Positions 23,093-34,785 are shown, numbered from the stretch's first letter. The stretch is DNA of 64,000 bases from Macrotis lagotis (GCF_037893015.1 NC_133658.1:174115579-174179578), one strand, 5' to 3'. Made by a program: numbers and translations. The notes: generated by a model not told the origin, from the sequence alone.

Positions 23093-23300
23093 TTCCACCC
23101 TCCCTCCCTCCCTCCCTTCCTTCCTTCCTTCCTTCCTTCCTTCCTTCCTTCCTTCCTTCCTTCCTTCCTTCCTTCCTTCCTTCCTTCCTTTCTCCTTCTT
23201 TCCCTCTCTTATTCCTTTTCCCTTTTCTCTTCTCTCTTCTCCTTCTTGTTCTTTCTCTCCCTTTTCCTCCCTTTTGTATTCTCTCTCTTTTTTTCCCCTT
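23093..23300. repeat. (TTCC)n and pyrimidine-rich tract
   Basis: CCCT units then about 18 TTCC units to 23190, followed by irregular C/T-rich sequence. The serine/phenylalanine/proline-rich frame over it is not a gene. Confidence 0.95.
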
Positions 23301-23711
23301 ATGACATATTTGAGGACAGAAGTATCTCTCCCTAGATGTCTAATGGATACTTTTGTCCCTTCTTATTGGTTTTTTTAAAACCCATCTTTTGCATTTTTAA
23401 ATTGTTAGTTTTGTTTAGACCCTATGGAGTTTTCTATGACTTACAAGGATCTCGTAAAATTGAGGTTGTTGCTCAGCAATTCATAGTTTCAATGTTATCC
23501 ATTTGTCTCAGTTTACTTAAGAGAATTACCTTATAATTAATACTTAGGATAATTTTTGTTACATGCAATATTCATTAGCTTTTAAAAAGCAGTTACCACC
23601 TATAGACCTAATTGCTTTTTCTTTTAGATCTCAGAATTTTAAAGATCCATTTGAGTCCAATTTTAAATTGTAACGCGAAAAGGGAGGCAGTTTTACATAG
23701 TGTTTAGTATT

Positions 23712-23955
23712 TCATTGTTGTTGTTCAGTCATGTCCAACTCTGATGCCATTTGGAGTTTTCTTAGTAAAGATACTGGAGTGTTTTAATATTCCCCTTTCC
23801 AGCTCATTTTACAGATGAGGAAACTGAGGCAATCAGGGTTAAATGACTCACTCAGAGTCACATAGCTAATGTGTCTGAGACCAGATTTGAATTCAGAAAG
23901 ATGTCTTCCTGCCTCTGTCCCTGGCACTCTATCTACTGTGCCACTTAGGTGCCCC
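23712..23955 (-). mobile_element. antisense marsupial SINE, long form
   Basis: 'ttcagtcatgtccaactctg', 'ttggagttttcttagtaaag', 'cagctcattttacagatgag', 'ggcactctatctactgtgcc', 'acttaggtgcccc' give the full antisense element. Confidence 0.85.
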
Positions 23956-24129
23956 TTATTAAGAGCTCTCATATACCATATAATCTACAAAAGCCTAGGA
24001 GAGTCACCACCTCTCTCTAGTGTTTAGAATCCTAGATTGGAAATCACATTGCCCTTTGCTAACAGTATGACCTAGTAACTTCTCTGAACTTCAATTTCCC
24101 TATCTAGAATTTGGAGATGAGATGATTCC

Positions 24130-24570
24130 CAGGTTTTCTTTTTATTTTAGTGCAATGACTTCCAATATGCATCACAGAATAGATGATATGCAATGCTGCA
24201 AATAACATTCAAAGTCAAGCCTGTTTAACAACAGATGGGCTGCTTCATTGCAACTTGAGTAGAAATAAATGACTTTTCCTTCAAACGCATCTAGCATTGC
24301 CTTTTGATATGGAACGCCATCACCTCTGTTCTAATGAAGCAGCAGATAGATGAGGAGAATGACTTTATTATATCAAATTGCAGGCACATTTGAAAGTCTT
24401 TAATGAAAACTGCCCTCCATGCATGACCTTAACCTGGCAATTCTTATCAGTCCCAGAAACCTGGCTCATTAATTAAAATTGCCCTTGAAGGGAGCTGTAT
24501 CCAAAATGTTGATCAGCTGGGAAAAAAATGGTCTAGCGAGGAACAGACTAGAATTGGGGAGAATGATTAT
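24130..24570. promoter_or_regulatory. candidate conserved non-coding element
   Basis: No repeat consensus, no open frame, but dense in homeodomain- and POU/SOX-like words: TTAATTAA-type at 24469-24477 (cattaattaaaattg), aacaacag, tgcaaataaca, attgcaacttg, 'catttgaaagtcttt'. The composition (AT-rich but complex, free of runs) resembles vertebrate developmental enhancers. This is an impression without alignment. Confidence 0.3.
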
Positions 24571-24579
24571 GAGCTTATG

Positions 24580-26159
24580 TCATTGTATACCTGGACAATT
24601 AGAGCTGCTTTTTGGTGGCCTTCAAGTCCCATAGGAGCAAAAGAATCTTCCATTTCTTTTAGGTCCTATTCATTTATGACTAATTCTATAATAGTGTCTT
24701 GTTAAAACCAGTTATTTCTATGCATCTCTCTATGGGAAGGTGAATGTAAGCAGTCTGGAGGCTAACATATGCCTTCATCACCATCACCATCATTTTTGAT
24801 GTTATTCTATGTTTAAATGGTGCTTGGAGTTTTGCAAAAATACTTTACTTATTTAATCTTCAGAACAATTGTTTGTGGCAAGTCCTAAAATTATCATTCC
24901 TTCTCTTTTAATAAATAAAAGACTAGAGTCACAGGGGAGAGGAAGTGTGAACTCCTCATCTTCTTGACTCCAGATTAGAATTCTTTTCATGTCATCACCA
25001 CACTGAAGGGAGCCATGAGGAGGGGGTGGGACTTACTCTACTACAAAGAGCAAATTGCTTACAAAATCAATGGGAAAATTTAGCCTTTGCATTAGTGTTT
25101 TGAGTCCTAGGACAGTTTTTGGCCTCTAGGGAATGATATTTTGTAAGTAGCTCCTGGAGGTCCATCAGAGGCCAGGGGTTGCCCATCTGAGAAGCAATTC
25201 CTTTCTGAGGGGAGGGTTGACCTCTGTGAGGGTTCATTGTAATTTTGCCTGTTCTTTTCAAGGTACCAAACTACTGAGTTCCATCAACTACCTGTATTCT
25301 TTATGCAGCCCCTCCCTTCTGAGGCAGAGTATTTGCCCTATCAGAGGATGACTGATAATATCTTTCCTTTTTCCCTCAGCTGGAGTTTTTACCTAACTGA
25401 CCTAAGTTGTGAAACTGGGAAGAGTGATTTAAAGCTATGGCTATCAAATGAAACCAAGATCATAGACCAAAGCAGGTTTTCCCTTTATTCTATATTTTTG
25501 GACATTAATTAGAGTTCTGCTTTTAATTATAACTTAAAAGTTTGATTTCTATAGTGCTGATTTTTATGATGGCCATTTATTTGGTTGTAAGGTATCTTGC
25601 TATTAGCTGGAATCTTTTATTTATTCCCCAAATCCCTTCTAGAAATTGTCTTTTCCCAATCCCTCCTCGATCCACCCCACTTCATTTATTTTCCAAGAGG
25701 CTTAGGTTGCCTTTGAGACCCTTTCTGTATTCAGCAAGTGAAACTGAGCTATGTTTCCAGGATTCAAGTTCACTGGTTTCCCACCCTCCCTGTGGGAGAT
25801 CCAATTGAGGAAGTATATCTTATATAATACTGCTTTATTTATAGCCCTCTAAATACTCTTTTTTTGATTATTTCCAATTTTGGGGATGTTAAAATTGCAT
25901 TTCCCCCTGAAATTTCAGTATGGGCTCTGTATACTCTATAAATACCAACCTGTGAGGAAATCCATTAGGTAGTCAGCAGCTGACCTCACAGAGAGAGAGG
26001 CTCTATAGCATCTGTATGGGTTACGTTCCACAGAGCATCCTTTTGACAGATCCTGCAGGTGGTGAATATAAATAGAGTCTGGTCAGCATGGATTATGAGG
26101 ATGAGCTGTATGAATTGAGCCAGCATTCAATGAAATTGAGGAGCCTCAGTGAAAATAAT
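24580..26159. other. mostly unassigned DNA, one MIR trace
   Basis: 24795-24960 looks like a very old antisense MIR-class element ('atttaatcttcagaacaatt'). The rest shows no gene or repeat. A TATAAATA string occurs at 25937-25944 but has no other promoter context. Confidence 0.3.
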
Positions 26160-26285
26160 CCTGATAGTTATATAGTCATTAAGGTCTTCACACTGATTAC
26201 CTCCTGACAGTCTTGTCAGGTAAGCAATTATTATTATTCCTATTTTACAGATGAGGAAATGGATTCTCAGACTCTCTGGCCCCAG
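26160..26285 (-). repeat. antisense MIR-class fragment
   Basis: 'cttgtcaggtaagcaattat' then 'ttttacagatgaggaaatgg'. Confidence 0.5.
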
Positions 26286-26369
26286 ACCCAGTACTCCCAT
26301 AAATTTTGTGAAGTGCAAATTTTGTGAAGACACTTGTCCAAGAGAAAAGAGCAAGTGTTCTGTAGTCAG

Positions 26370-26750
26370 AGGTTCTGAAGACTAATCCTTCCTTGGATCC
26401 CCTAGCGTATTTGTGACATTGAATAATTCACTTAACTCTTCTGAAACTCAGTTTCCTCAAATAGAAGTATTGGGTTAGATAGACTCTGAGATCCTTTTAA
26501 ATTCTGGATCTATTATCCTATGATCATTACTACTTCCCTGGTTCAGCTGGGTTCAAAACCTATCTCTGCTACAAGCTCTGTTTTAATTTGAACAAATTAC
26601 CTTTAGTTACCCGTTCTTGAAAATGAGAGAGACCTCTGAGTCTCTTTATCCTCCAGACCTCTAATCCTAGGATCTCACTGGGTCTTAATTTCCTTGTCTT
26701 TAAAAATGGAGGGACTAGTTTCCTTTAATCTACAAAGTCTATGATGATAT
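26370..26750 (+). repeat. two MIR-class SINEs in tandem, sense
   Basis: 26370-26525 runs 'tctgtagtcagaggttctga', 'cttctgaaactcagtttcct', 'tggatctattatcctatgat'. 26540-26750 repeats the order with 'gggttcaaaacctatctctg' and 'tcctttaatctacaaagtct'. Confidence 0.5.
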
Positions 26751-26989
26751 GTCAAAAAAATTTAATGTAATGAGCAGAGGTAAAAAAATGAAGCCTATAA
26801 TCCTTTAAGCCCCTGGAGTCAAAGAGATATAACTTATTAAAGCTGATATTATCTTCCTTCAGTGACTCAATAGTTGCAGAAGGCATATAATGATATATAT
26901 GTTTAACATCCAGCTCTCGAGGGGGGGGAATATACATGACCCACTTTGAAATTTAATCTGTACTATCACATTCTTAAGAATAGATAAGC

Positions 26990-27120
26990 AACAAAGTACT
27001 AAATCAAACCCTGATTTTTACTGTTTGCTGATTTCTATGTAATAAATGCAAACACTGAATATTTAGCAATTAACTCTCTCTAGTTGGTTTGTTCTGGCTC
27101 CAATACAGCCCTGTATAATG
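26990..27120 (+). repeat. dispersed repeat, 'AATCAAACCCTGATTT' family
   Basis: Same family as 7665-7760 (minus) and 34850-34975 (plus): 'tgtttgctgatttctatgta', then 'ctctctctagttggtttgtt'. Confidence 0.45.
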
Positions 27121-27734
27121 ATTTCCTCAGATCCATAGTTCTAGATCCATGGCTGCCATTGCAAAGATTTTATTTCTCTCTGGATTCTTCTCTACTCAAT
27201 TCCATTGCAGTCAAAAGAATTGTTCTGAGATAGAACATATTTGTCCGCTTTTATATTAGTAAAATCAACAGTAGCTTGGCTGTTATTATCACTGAACAGC
27301 TGATCATGGATCCTTTTTAAACAGTAGCTATGTAAAAAGATGCTGCCTGAAACATGTCTATGCTCAGAAAATTGCTGATCAGTTATCATGCTTTGCTTTC
27401 AATTTATGCTAGTCTTCTTTGGTATTCCTGACTCCATTGGCATAATTGTTCAATTCTCTTTTGACTTGGCTTTTGCTTGTCTGTGGGATGTATTGTACAC
27501 AAGTCATAAATCTTTAGTCCTTCAGTTCTATGATGACTTTTCTCTCTCTGACTGAAATTTGTGACTCTCTGTTTTGTATATTGACCTACATTTACTCCTA
27601 CTAAAGTCACCCAATAACCCCGATATAATGATCGCCTCTCTTTTTGATGACTTCTGCTGTAATCATATAATGTTGTAAGGTATGGAATTAGATACAATAC
27701 TAAAGATGATCAGATTCTCAACTTGACTTTTTGA
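27121..27734. other. unassigned DNA
   Basis: Two minus-strand frames (27192-27389 and 27404-27697) lack recognisable domains or splice context. No repeat recognised. Confidence 0.3.
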
Positions 27735-27850
27735 AATATGAGAAAATGAGACCCAAAGAGGAGAAATTAATGATACTTTGTCCAAGATCAAGCAGCTATT
27801 AAGTGGTAGAGTTGAGATTCAAATACAAAGTCCCTTATTTTGTAACCAGT
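27735..27850 (-). repeat. antisense MIR-class fragment
   Basis: 'gaaaatgagacccaaagagg...agcagctattaagtggtaga'. Confidence 0.5.
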
Positions 27851-27875
27851 GCTTCTTGTGGGTGTTTTAGTTATG

Positions 27876-28112
27876 TAGTCATTTTTTCAGTCACAATCAA
27901 CTCATGACCCCATTTAGGATTTTCTTGGGAAAGAGACTGAAGTGATTTTGCTATTTACTTCTCTAGATCATTTTTTTAAATGAAGAAACTGAGGCAGAGT
28001 TAAGTGACTTGCCCAGGATTACACAACTATGAAGTATTTAAGACCAGATTTGAACTCATGAAGATGAGTCTTCCTGATTGCAGGTCTAGCATTCTATCCA
28101 CTATATCTGCCC
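27876..28112 (-). mobile_element. antisense marsupial SINE, long form
   Basis: 'atgaccccatttaggatttt', 'aaatgaagaaactgaggcag', 'tttgaactcatgaagatgag', 'attctatccactatatctgc'. The 155-residue frame crossing it (28027-28494) is a shadow. Confidence 0.8.
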
Positions 28113-28994
28113 TCATAACCAGAGCACTTTCTGTCAAATCAATGTCTTTTTGATCTTTGACTAGCTTATTTGAATGACTGGATTTGACAGTCTTATGTGG
28201 GTGATTGGGGGGGAGAAAAAGGAAAAATTTAGATTCAGTGGTATTTTTGTAAATGTACTCTATTGCAATTGTAGTGAATTTGAACCTTGTGAGACATGGC
28301 GCCTTGTGTTCAAAATTGTCTGAAATGCTACATAGAATTGGTATGATTGAAAAATTCATCAAAGAAAGACCAAGTGATGATGATGTTCCTGGGTTTAGTT
28401 TGATTAAGTAATTTTCTACCTGGATTGTCTTTTCAGCCTTACTTCTGTTAAATAAATGACTGTTTTCACAAGGATGTTGTATTCTAAAACTCATTATGCC
28501 AAAGACTAGTGGGAAGAAAATAAACTACTGGGAAGCATGCAGAGGGGGGGTGTTCAGAATTGTCAGGGGATGTCCCTTAGGAACCACACATCAATACTCT
28601 TCAAATAATTAGTGATGGCTATTATATCACAACATGTCTTTTGCTGTAGATGAAGCACTTTCTTACATGGTATAATGGAATGTCACCATCATCTTTCCTG
28701 GATGTTCTACAACTTGTTATTATGCTTCTTACAATATCAGAGGTAGCCTAAGTAGGGCAAAGTAAAGGATTATTACTTCCCTGTTCTGGATTTCATATAC
28801 AGCTAATGAAGCTTTAAATAATATTAGCTTTTTTGGAAATACTATCATGCTGATAACTTTCAATCTATTGAAATATCCATGTGTTTCCTGTTGCATCTCC
28901 CCTATTGTATACTTGTGCAATTGAATTTTTGAACCCAAAACCAGACTTCACATTTATCCTTATTGAATTTCATTTTATTAGTTTCAAGTCAATA
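28113..28994. other. unassigned DNA with ancient-repeat end
   Basis: 28935-28990 ('acttcacatttatccttatt...tttcattttattag') matches part of the old CR1/L3-like repeat. The rest is unassigned. Confidence 0.35.
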
Positions 28995-29200
28995 GACACC
29001 TTGCTGTAGTGGATAGAAAAGTGGCCTTGAAGTCAGGAAGAAACCTGTCACTGCTACAAACTGGATATGTGACCCTGGGCAAGTCATCTAAATCCTCAGG
29101 ACCAAGCAATTCTCCTAAGAGTATAAATTGTGGATCTCATGCAGGTCTACTAGAGGGGAATTTTCTCATTGAGAATTTCCTTTAGCAATAAAAGAAAAGA
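28995..29200 (+). mobile_element. marsupial SINE variant
   Basis: 'ccttgctgtagtggatagaa', 'gtgaccctgggcaagtcatc', then the alternative 3' half 'ctcctaagagtataaattgt...ctactagaggggaattttct'. The same 3' half, more diverged, forms the inverted repeat arms at 8588 and 10140. Confidence 0.65.
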
Positions 29201-29233
29201 TTGGACTGTTATTCTTTTAAAAACTTCAATTCA

Positions 29234-29385
29234 GGGAAGCTTGGTGGTGCAGTGGATAGAGCACCAGTCTTGGAGTCAGGAGTACCTGAATTCAAATCTG
29301 ACATCAGACACTTAATAATTACCTAGCCAGGTGGCCTTGGACAAGCCACTTAACACCATTGCCTTGAAAAAATCTTAAAAAAAAG
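29234..29385 (+). mobile_element. young SINE, short form, with target-site duplication
   Basis: 'gcttggtggtgcagtggata', 'taataattacctagccaggt', 'caccattgccttg' then an A-rich tail. A 10-base duplication CTTCAATTCA flanks it at 29224-29233 and 29386-29395. Confidence 0.88.
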
Positions 29386-29399
29386 CTTCAATTCAAAAG

Positions 29400-30211
29400 T
29401 GTAAATGTGGAGATATCTAGATATTTTGGGTCCTGGATTCTTTCAATCTAGATACTAGCTTATTTATTCTGCATCATTTTTTGTTTACTTGTTGCCTTTT
29501 TTCTTTTGCTGTTGTTTAAAGAGTTTTTTTCCCCTTTTCCTTTACCAGTTGAGGCTTTTAAGGTGTATGTTAGGTCTGTGATCCCTCTCTGAGTGTTGGA
29601 GTTTGGAGAAAAATTCTATTTATTTCTATAATTAATTGGTTAGCAGGCTGAGTTCATGGTTAATTGGTAGAACATTTCCCTGGATTATGACACTTTTCAT
29701 ATTATGGACTGTCCTAAAAAATCACTGTCATTGAACTTCTCAACTTAGAGAAAACAAAAATAAACAAACTTGGTTTTTGAGCAAATGATTATTTGCCTAA
29801 AATATAAGCTTTCTTTCTTTTCCAGGATGGGTTAATAAGACCTGTGGCTCCAGGGAAAATCTATGCAGCCAATTAACATAAGAGAAATTTATGAGACTTC
29901 TTATAACCCCCTTAAGCCTGAATTGTATGGAAGAGAGCCAGAGTAAGGAAACTTATGGATCTGGATTGGCCGAGTACTAAATTGGGAATTAGAAGCCAAG
30001 TCATCATTCTAACCCCACTGCCAACCATATAGGCATGAACTAACTGCTTTATTTCATTGCATCTCCCTATCTGAAAAAATGGGAATAATCATACTATTTC
30101 CATCTAGCAACATGTCCCTCAACAGTCTTTAGAATGTTGAAGACTCTGAAAGCTTTATAGGAAAAAGTTGATGTTATCAGGTATATCTTGTTTAGTGTTG
30201 TGATTTGGTTT
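29400..30211. other. mostly unassigned DNA, one MIR copy
   Basis: A sense MIR is visible at 29975-30165 ('gggaattagaagccaagtca...gaaaaaatgggaataatcat'). Otherwise nothing recognised. Confidence 0.4.
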
Positions 30212-30363
30212 TGTTTTTGTTGTTGTTGTTTTTTGCAGGGCAATGGTTTTAGTGACTTGCCCAAAGTCACACAGTTAGGTATTATTGTCTGAGGTCAAAT
30301 CTGAACTCAGGTCCTTCTGACTTCAGGGTCAATGCTCTATCCACTGTGCCACCTAGCTGCCTC
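30212..30363 (-). mobile_element. antisense marsupial SINE, short form
   Basis: T/TTG-rich reverse tail, 'agtgacttgcccaaagtcac', 'ctctatccactgtgccacct', 'agctgcctc'. Flanks show only an imperfect duplication. Confidence 0.82.
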
Positions 30364-31214
30364 TGTAATTTGTTTTAGGAAAAAAATCTTTAGGGATAAA
30401 CAAAGTTGAACAAAGTAGAGCCATTACTGTCTGAAGTAGGTATAGCTAAACAAGACAGGAATGGGAGTAGGAGGGGAAATTCGGTTATACCCACATTGGT
30501 TGGTGGCCTAAAAATGTTACAGTGGGGTTAAGAAGGTAGGATAGGAGGTGACCTGAAGGCAGCATTTCCTGGAAACTCCTTCCCCCCCAAAACGACAAAA
30601 GCTGTCAAATTATGACTCTAGCCAAAATTTGGAGGGGAAGAACTCACAGAAAGATTGAGTGACACATTTTCCCAGTCCAAGATAACTTAGAAGTTCTGTG
30701 GGAAAGGTGTGTTTCTCTGGGACTGGGGTTTGGGGAAAAGCTGCACCTGTAGTTGTAGCCCAGCCCAGCCCAGGGATCACCGGGAACACCTTGAAGGGGT
30801 GTTGAGAGAACTCTGCTGCACCAGGATGAGTGTGGAGGGAAGAGCACCAACCTCAGAGCAGCCCTGCAGTGAGAACCTGCAGCAGGAACCAGGGGAAACT
30901 AGCTTGCACCTCCAGAGCACAGTCCACAGACAGTAAGGGGGGTCAGGGGAGACTATAGAAATCTCTCTGCTCTCCCTGGGGCAGGACTCTGCTATTTGCC
31001 CACACTCAGATGCAGGTGGCAGTTTGGCCTTCCATACTAAGATAGCAGGGATCCTTCTCACAGCTCCGGGGCAGAGGGGAGATCCTGTGGTCATCTACAT
31101 ATCAAAGCACAGGAAAGGGAGCATAAGACCTTGAAGGAATAAAGGGCCCAATGGGGTGTCCCAAAAAAGCCCTCAATACCTTGGAAGTGCAGTAAATTAG
31201 TCTTGGGTTGAGGA

Positions 31215-32051
31215 AATGAGTTAACAACAGAAAAAGAAGAATCTGACCTTAGAAAATAATATGTTAAAAACCAGTTTAGACCAAATGGTAAAAGCCACAC
31301 AAAAGGCAAATGAGAAGAATGCCTTAAAATGTAGAATTGGCCAGCTGGAAAAGGAGATATAAAAAAAAGCTCTCTGAAGAAAATAACTCCTTCAAATGCA
31401 GAATGGAACTAAGGAAACTGATGACTTTGCAAGAAATCAGGAAGAAATAAAATTCTTCCATAAAAGCCAAAAATTAGAAGAAAATATGAAATCTCTCATT
31501 GGAAAAATAACTGAGTTCGAAAACAGATCCAGAAAAATAATTTAAAAATTATTGGGCTACCTGAAAGTCATGACTAGGAAAAAAGCCTAGACTTAATTTT
31601 TCAAGAAATAATACAGCAAAATTTCCCTGAGATCCTAGAAGCAGAAGGTAAAATAGAAATCAAGAGAATTTACTGGTCACTCCCTGAAAGAGATCCCAAA
31701 AGAAAAACTTCCAGGAATATTATAGCCAAATTCCAAAATTCCCAAGTCAAAGAGAAAATATTAAAAGCTGCAAGAAATAAATGATTCAGCTACCATAGCT
31801 CCATAGTCAGGATTACACAGCATTTGACAGCATCTACATTAAGGGCTTGTAGGGATTGGAATATGATATTCCAGAAGGCAAAAGATCTTGCTTTACAACC
31901 GAGAATCAACTACCCAGCAAAACTGAACATCCTCTTTCAGGGTAAAAGATGGATTTTCAATGAAACAGGGGACTTTCAAATTTTCCTATTGAAACAACCA
32001 GAGCTGAACAGAACATTTGATCTTCAAGTTCAGGATTCTGGTGAACCATAA
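31215..32051 (+). pseudogene. L1-type ORF1 (RNA-binding chaperone) pseudogene within HAL1
   Basis: ORF1p is the trimeric RNA-binding nucleic-acid chaperone that packages L1-type RNA in the cytoplasm. The upstream part encodes charged, coiled-coil-like sequence (rich in K, E, N, L), now with stops and frame changes. The longest surviving frame, 31824-32051, carries the C-terminal-domain pattern: TLRACRDWNMIF, then QPRINYPAKL, then FQGKRWIF, matching the L1 ORF1p pattern TLxARRxWxxIF...PRIxYPAKLxF. Upstream fragments include a segment reading FPEILEAEG and one reading NIIAKFQNSQVKEKIL. In-frame stops (for example near 31783) show it is dead. Confidence 0.75.
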
Positions 32052-32828
32052 AGGGGGTGGACAAGAAAGACTAACTATGAGGAACTTAATGATATTGAAC
32101 TTTGTGCTCCTGCATGGGAAGAAGATACTGATAACTTGTATGAACTTTCTCATTTATAGGAGCTGTTAGAAAGGGCATATATAGACAGAGCACAGGAAGG
32201 AGTGGAATATGATGTATTATACAGTAAAAAGATGGAGTCAATGGGTGATAAAGGGAAGTACTGGGAGGAAGAGAAAAGAAAGGAAGAAGGAGCTAAGATA
32301 TTTAACATAAGAGTAAAGAAAAAGCTTTTTTTAATGGAGTGGGACAGGGGAAGGCAAGGGGGAATGAGTGAGCCTTTATTATCATCAGAAATGGCTCAGA
32401 GAGGAAATAATTCACACAGTCAATAGTATATAGAAATCTATCTTACCCTAGAGAAAAATGAGAAGAAAGGGATGGGATAAAGGGGAATGGGGGGAAGGAA
32501 GGGGAGGATAGGTGATAGAAGAGAGGGAAGATTGTAGGAGAGGGTACTCAGATACAACACACTTTTGGATAAGGACAGGATAAAAGGAGAGAGAGAATAG
32601 AATAAATAAGAGTGGGGAGAAATAGAGTGGAGGGAATTGTAGCTAGTAATAGCAACTGTGAGAAAAATATTGAAGCAACTTCTCTGGTGGACTTATGATA
32701 AAGAAGGCAACTCATCTTGGAGACAGAGCCATTGGAATATGAACATATACTGAAGTACATTTTTTTCTCTCACTATTCTTGAGGTTTTTCATCTTCTTGG
32801 GGGGGAGGCGGGTTTATGTTTACTCTTC

Positions 32829-32983
32829 GTTTTTTTAGGTTTTTTTTACAAGGCAATGGGGTTAAGTGGCTTGCCCAAGGCCACACAGCTAGGTAATTAT
32901 TAAGTGTCTGAGGCTGGATTTGAACCCAGGTACTCCTGAGTCCAGGGCTGGTGCTTTATCCACTGCGGCACCTAGCCACCCCA
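32829..32983 (-). mobile_element. SINE, short form, inserted into HAL1, with 14-base target-site duplication
   Basis: Antisense short-form SINE: T-rich tail, 'caaggcaatggggttaagtg', 'ggtaattattaagtgtctga', 'atccactgcggcacctagcc'. The host sequence TATGTTTACTCTTC is duplicated exactly at 32815-32828 and 32984-32997. This proves insertion after the HAL1. Confidence 0.95.
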
Positions 32984-33065
32984 TATGTTTACTCTTCTAA
33001 CAAAATTATTGTAATAATATAAAACAAATAAACCAAAAAGAATTAAAAAAAGGTAGGGTTAAGAA

Positions 33066-34465
33066 AAGCAAGGTTGTATCTTTAGGGGAATACTTTTTAA
33101 ATGATGCTAGCTTATTAGGCTAGTTCATCTACCTATTAGAACCAAAATGAGATGGCTAGTTCATATACCTAAAGAACCAAAATGAGGAGTTTTTACACCC
33201 AGGGGCAAATTTAGTTGTAGGGGGTCCAAGAAGAGGGGAGATAGCTCAGCATTCAGAGTGTCCAGCTTTCACTATCTCCACAACCCAAGCAGTTGATGGG
33301 AGAAGGCAGGCTCTTCCTCTATGGAAGAGGAGAAATAGAAACATGACTCAAGAGGTTCATGGCTTTAAGATGGTTGTAGACAACATGGAAAGGAAGCATA
33401 TTTCCAAATATTGATTCTTGGATCAAAGTCCTGTTCACCTTGTATTAGTTAATGTTTTGTCTATTGCAGTGTGCTTGAAGTTGCCCTTCATTTCCAACTA
33501 TTATTCTCTAGTTAAGCTGCCTTGGAATCATTCCAATAATACCTTTGATGATTCTCTTTTCAAGACTTTTTGGTCACCCAATATCTATGGTAGAAAAATT
33601 AGAAGAAATAATGAGGATAGTTTTTTAAAACAACTCATCTAGGTATGGTGTCAATATTACGAATATTTTTGATGAACTGGATTTAAGGATATAATTTTCC
33701 ATTGTGAGACAAATGGATGTTAAAGGCTCACACAGGACTACATGACTAGGGCCATTAGCAGTGTCTGGATAGATGGAACTGATCCAAGCCAGGATTACAA
33801 CCCCACCCATAATAAGCATGTCTTTTCTCCCTCTTTCATGTTCTGACCTCCTTTTTCTACCTCCCCCCCACCCATCTCTTTCTTTTCCTTCTCACATTCT
33901 TTCTCTTTTTTGCTAAAGTCCCCTAACCTACAACTTACATTTGCCAATTGTATAATACCCAGGGTAGAAAACAAGAAACAAAATATCCAGAGATTAAAAG
34001 GTTCTGACTCCTATAGCTTTTAAGAACTATTTCAGGTATTTTTCTCGTTGGCATCTCCATGTGCTGATAATATCTGTTCTTATTGCCCTACTATTGTATG
34101 CCTTCTCTATGTTTCTGGCTTATAGCCATCCTGAGAAAAAGGTGACTAGAGAAGTAATCTTCTAAGTCAGGCTACTTTTTAAAAAGTAACCTGCTGCTTT
34201 AATTGGTCAGAGTTGAAAGTATTGATGATGGTTCCCATGTTGAGAGGAAAGACCTGTGGATCCCATTGAGCACTATATATAAAACAGAAATAAGACCATT
34301 TAGATAAAACATTTAGAGGAAGCTATTTTAGTATTACTATAATAATGTTGGTATTAAAAATATGACTATAGCAGTAATACTAGTAGGAAGAATTCTAGTA
34401 CCATCCTTTGGATTATGGGCAATAGTTAATTCCTTTTTACTCCACAAGTCAGCAATCTTGTCTTA
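33066..34465. other. unassigned single-copy DNA
   Basis: No repeat consensus found. Open frames 33418-33642 (plus) and 33625-33819 (minus) lack splice context. A C-rich stretch occurs at 33863-33873. Confidence 0.35.
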
Positions 34466-34469
34466 TTGG

Positions 34470-34624
34470 ATTTTTTAATTTTTTTTTGCAAGTCAGTGGG
34501 GTTAAGTGGCTTGCCCAAGGCCACACAGCTAGGTAATTATTAAGTGTCTGAGGTCACATTTGAACTCAGGTACTCCTGACTCCAGGGCTGGTGCTCTATG
34601 CACTGTGCCACTGAGCCACCCCTG
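34470..34624 (-). mobile_element. antisense marsupial SINE, short form
   Basis: 'agtcagtggggttaagtggc', 'aggtaattattaagtgtctg', 'ctctatgcactgtgccactg', 'agccacccc'. Low divergence from 32829-32983. Confidence 0.88.
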
Positions 34625-34659
34625 GGTAATATTCAACAACTGGTTCTTTGAAAAAAAAA

Positions 34660-34785
34660 TGTAATGGATAGAGCATCATTGGCCCTGGATTAGGAGCACC
34701 TAAATTCAAATCTGACCCCAGGTATTTATTGGCTATGTGACTCCAGGCAAGTCACTTAAACCTCAATTGGCTAAAAAAAAAACAC
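34660..34785 (+). mobile_element. marsupial SINE, 5'-truncated
   Basis: 'atggatagagcatcattggc', 'ctatgtgactccaggcaagt', 'cttaaacctcaattggct' and an A-rich tail. Confidence 0.7.

Larger units (their letters stand above)
30535..33055 (+). mobile_element. HAL1 (half-L1) retrotransposon, apparently full length, decayed
   Basis: A non-LTR element with three parts: a G/C-richer 5' UTR-like stretch (30535-31200), a broken L1-type ORF1 (about 31215-32051), and a purine-rich 3' region ending in an A-rich tail near 33050. No ORF2 (endonuclease/reverse transcriptase) sequence separates ORF1 from the 3' region, which is the definition of HAL1. A 10-base direct repeat GGGTTAAGAA at 30525-30534 and 33056-33065 could be its target-site duplication. 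It is interrupted by a SINE at 32829-32983. The HAL1 assignment is from structure and recognised L1 ORF1 motifs; the 5' limit is inferred from the duplication. Confidence 0.65.

Noticed and set aside
23093..23190. CRISPR-like regular repeat
   Set aside because: Pure tetranucleotide microsatellite without spacers; the genome is eukaryotic.
25937..25944. TATA box (TATAAATA)
   Set aside because: No initiator, CpG island, downstream exon or conservation evidence; such strings are expected by chance in AT-rich DNA.
28027..28494. 155-residue minus-strand frame
   Set aside because: About 90 bases come from an antisense SINE and the rest has no protein-like features; no splice signals at its ends.
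31824..32051. Independent small gene of 75 residues
   Set aside because: It is the C-terminal remnant of the HAL1 ORF1, with stops and frame changes just upstream.
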